DNA of 64,000 nt from Peltaster fructicola. Taxonomy: Eukaryota; Ascomycota; Dothideomycetes. Positions within the stretch are counted from its first letter, which is position 1. Every line of letters starts with the position of its first letter. The stretch is from positions 1,302,001 through 1,366,000 of the forward strand of contig CP051141.1 of assembly GCA_001592805.2 (NCBI GenBank), written 5' to 3'. This document shows, in pieces, positions 62,536 to 64,000 of this stretch. The notes beneath the pieces were generated by a model, which was given only the letters and a program-made list of their open reading frames with translations, searched no databases and was not told the origin of the DNA. The position numbers were made by a program, and so were the translations under genes.

Positions 62536-64000
62536 ATGTCTCGACGCCCTCCCATAACACAGAACGACACCCTCGATGCGCCTCAGCTGAGTGGTGTCCT
62601 GCGAAGAGATGGAATAGCAGCACTGGCAAGCTCGACTTCAGATCGGGCGCAGTCTCAGCCTACGCTCGAAGGGCTTGGTTCAGCCGAATACACTGCGAGA
62701 GCTAAGTCGGAGTCGATGTTAAGCACTGATGGAGAAGACTCGTTCGAGGACTACGACGAGATCAAGATCAATCCTGACACACTTGTGACAAACACCCGAA
62801 CGAGTATGGATGGCGCCGAGACACATCCCAACAATGGCAAAACCGATAAACGCAAGAGCATTCAAGTCACCCTTGAGAAGACTGGCAGCAAGGGCAGGTA
62901 TGTCCTCAAGGCCGACGATCCTGAGATAAGAGATATACTTAAGAAGGGTATCGAACGACAAGAGCTAGAGGCATTGAACAAGAAACCCAGGGCCAGGTTC
63001 CGAGACATGGTGTTCACAAGACAGTTCACGACATTCGACCGACAGAATGGCAGTGCAGCCGACAGCCCATTCTTCGGCTTCTTCACTCTGTTCTGGATTG
63101 CCATGGTTCTCATGTTCGTTCAGGTCTCGATATCCAATTGGAGAACTTACGGCAGTGTGCTCGGCAACCAGCAGATCATCAAATTGATGCTGAGCAAAGA
63201 CGTTTTGCTGCTTGGCATTGTGGACGGAGTCATGTGTGGGTCAACCTTTTTCACATACCTTTTGCAAGTCGCCGTGGCCAGAGGATATATCAACTGGTCA
63301 AAGTCTGGTTGGATTGTGCAAAATGTCTGGCAGATGGGCTTCCTTGGCACGGCCACCTGGTTCACTTACTATCGAGACTGGCCCTGGACGCACACCATAT
63401 TCATCGTGCTGCATTGTTTTGTGTTTCTCATGAAACAGCACAGTTTCGCCTTCTACAATGGCTACCTGTCATCGGTCGTGAGGCGACGAGATCTTTTGGA
63501 GCGCAAGCTCAAACAGTTAGAGAAGATCGAGCCTCTAAACTCACCCCCAACCAGTCCCGTGGCTAGCAGAACACCCAGTGGCTTCTCTTCGGGCATGAAC
63601 GGCCCATCCAAGAGGCGTCGTCCATCGATGGGTCCTCGTGCTGGTACGAACCTCAACATCGAGAAGTCTGACGTTGCAGACGTAGCCCGAGCAATCGAGT
63701 CTGGTCGACCACTAGATCTTGAACAGCTACAAGCTTTTGAGTCCATCATCCAGACAGAGATCTCTGAGCTGAACAAGGAGCTTCAAGGCAAGAGCGAGAC
63801 AGCAGAGAAAGCATACCCACGCAATCTGCGTCTACTAAACTTCGGCGAGTTCATCTGCTTTCCAACGCTTGTCTATGAGCTTGACTACCCACGACAAGAA
63901 AAGATCAATTGGTACTATGTTGCGGAGAAAACAACAGCGACATTTGGCGTACTTGGTGTCATGATGGTGATCAGCCAGGCATTCCTCTATCCACCAATGG
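62536..64000 (+). CDS. are2: Sterol O-acyltransferase (ARE1/ARE2-like, MBOAT), 3' truncated by window edge
   Basis: ER membrane enzyme that esterifies ergosterol with acyl-CoA for storage in lipid droplets. The ATG at 62536 starts MSRRPPITQNDTLDAPQLSG. Residues 1-155 are cytosolic, acidic and Ser-rich. Hydrophobic segments follow (SPFFGFFTLFWIAMVLMFVQ, VLLLGIVDGVMCGSTFFTYL, GFLGTATWFTYYRDWPW, HTIFIVLHCFVFLMKQHSFA); HSFAFYNGYLS is typical of the family. Then a variable cytosolic loop and the conserved FGEFICFPTLVYELDYPRQE, KINWYYVAEKTTATFGVLGV. The catalytic Asn/His motifs (FYxDWWN and the late His) would lie past the window end and cannot be checked. No intron needed over the visible 488 codons. 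Confidence 0.93.
   Translation, partial: MSRRPPITQNDTLDAPQLSGVLRRDGIAALASSTSDRAQSQPTLEGLGSAEYTARAKSESMLSTDGEDSFEDYDEIKINPDTLVTNTRTSMDGAETHPNNGKTDKRKSIQVTLEKTGSKGRYVLKADDPEIRDILKKGIERQELEALNKKPRARFRDMVFTRQFTTFDRQNGSAADSPFFGFFTLFWIAMVLMFVQVSISNWRTYGSVLGNQQIIKLMLSKDVLLLGIVDGVMCGSTFFTYLLQVAVARGYINWSKSGWIVQNVWQMGFLGTATWFTYYRDWPWTHTIFIVLHCFVFLMKQHSFAFYNGYLSSVVRRRDLLERKLKQLEKIEPLNSPPTSPVASRTPSGFSSGMNGPSKRRRPSMGPRAGTNLNIEKSDVADVARAIESGRPLDLEQLQAFESIIQTEISELNKELQGKSETAEKAYPRNLRLLNFGEFICFPTLVYELDYPRQEKINWYYVAEKTTATFGVLGVMMVISQAFLYPPM

Noticed and set aside
1-64000. Transposons, LTR-type elements or virus-like remnants
   Set aside because: No reverse transcriptase, integrase, transposase, capsid-like frame, long terminal or inverted repeats were seen by eye; only coding repeats at 24.4-27.9 kb.

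Overview
This window is nuclear DNA of a filamentous ascomycete (Pezizomycotina). The class Dothideomycetes, perhaps Mycosphaerellales/Capnodiales, is my best guess from protein style; I could not run a search. The evidence is dense intergenic-short gene packing on both strands, many 43-90 nt GT-AG introns with CTAAC/CTGAC-type branch sites, Zn2Cys6 and bZIP regulators, a HET-domain gene, secreted glycoside hydrolases and typical eukaryotic housekeeping genes. I found no transposon, CRISPR array, rRNA or convincing tRNA.

Layout. 1-2.5 kb: the end of a mitochondrial PPR protein. 2.8-6.2 kb: a nine-exon GH35 beta-galactosidase (-). 7-7.5 kb: proteasome maturation factor UMP1 (-). 8.4-12 kb: an MFS exporter (+) tail-to-tail with a Zn2Cys6 regulator (-). 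12.6-13.9 kb: a secreted chitin-binding plus lysozyme-like protein (-). 14.2-18.4 kb: queuosine salvage enzyme (-) and SUMO E1 subunit UBA2 (+), divergently arranged. 18.6-21.9 kb: a four-TM protein (-), an atypical bZIP factor (+) and elongin C (-). 23.2-28.6 kb: a very large repetitive cell-surface protein with a Hyr1-like head, two different repeat grammars and two PAN/apple-like cysteine modules. 29-35.2 kb: COQ1 (+), ribosomal proteins uL16 and eL30 (-), a coiled-coil protein (+). 35.7-37 kb: S-adenosylmethionine synthetase (-). 38.5-41.2 kb: an F-box protein (+), a small tail-anchored-like membrane protein (+), UBR7-type E3 ligase (-). 41.5-44.2 kb: MCM2 (+). 44.3-49.7 kb: a second Zn2Cys6 regulator (-) and a HET-domain protein (-). 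50.2-56.4 kb: a MYST acetyltransferase (+), an orphan acidic protein (-), a SurE-type phosphatase (+), an HST2-type sirtuin (-). 56.7-60.6 kb: a membrane-anchored GH16 glucanase (+), a diverged dienelactone-hydrolase/NTF2-like protein (+), and RMT2 arginine methyltransferase (-). 62.5 kb to the end: the first part of a sterol O-acyltransferase (+).

Most genes are unrelated housekeeping neighbours rather than a pathway cluster. The parts that look accessory and possibly ecological are the cell-surface and secreted proteins (GH35, chitin-binding/lysozyme-like, giant adhesin, GH16), the transporter/regulator pair and the HET gene. The best candidate for something undescribed is the giant surface protein at 23.2-28.6 kb, followed by the chitin-binding/lysozyme-like fusion.
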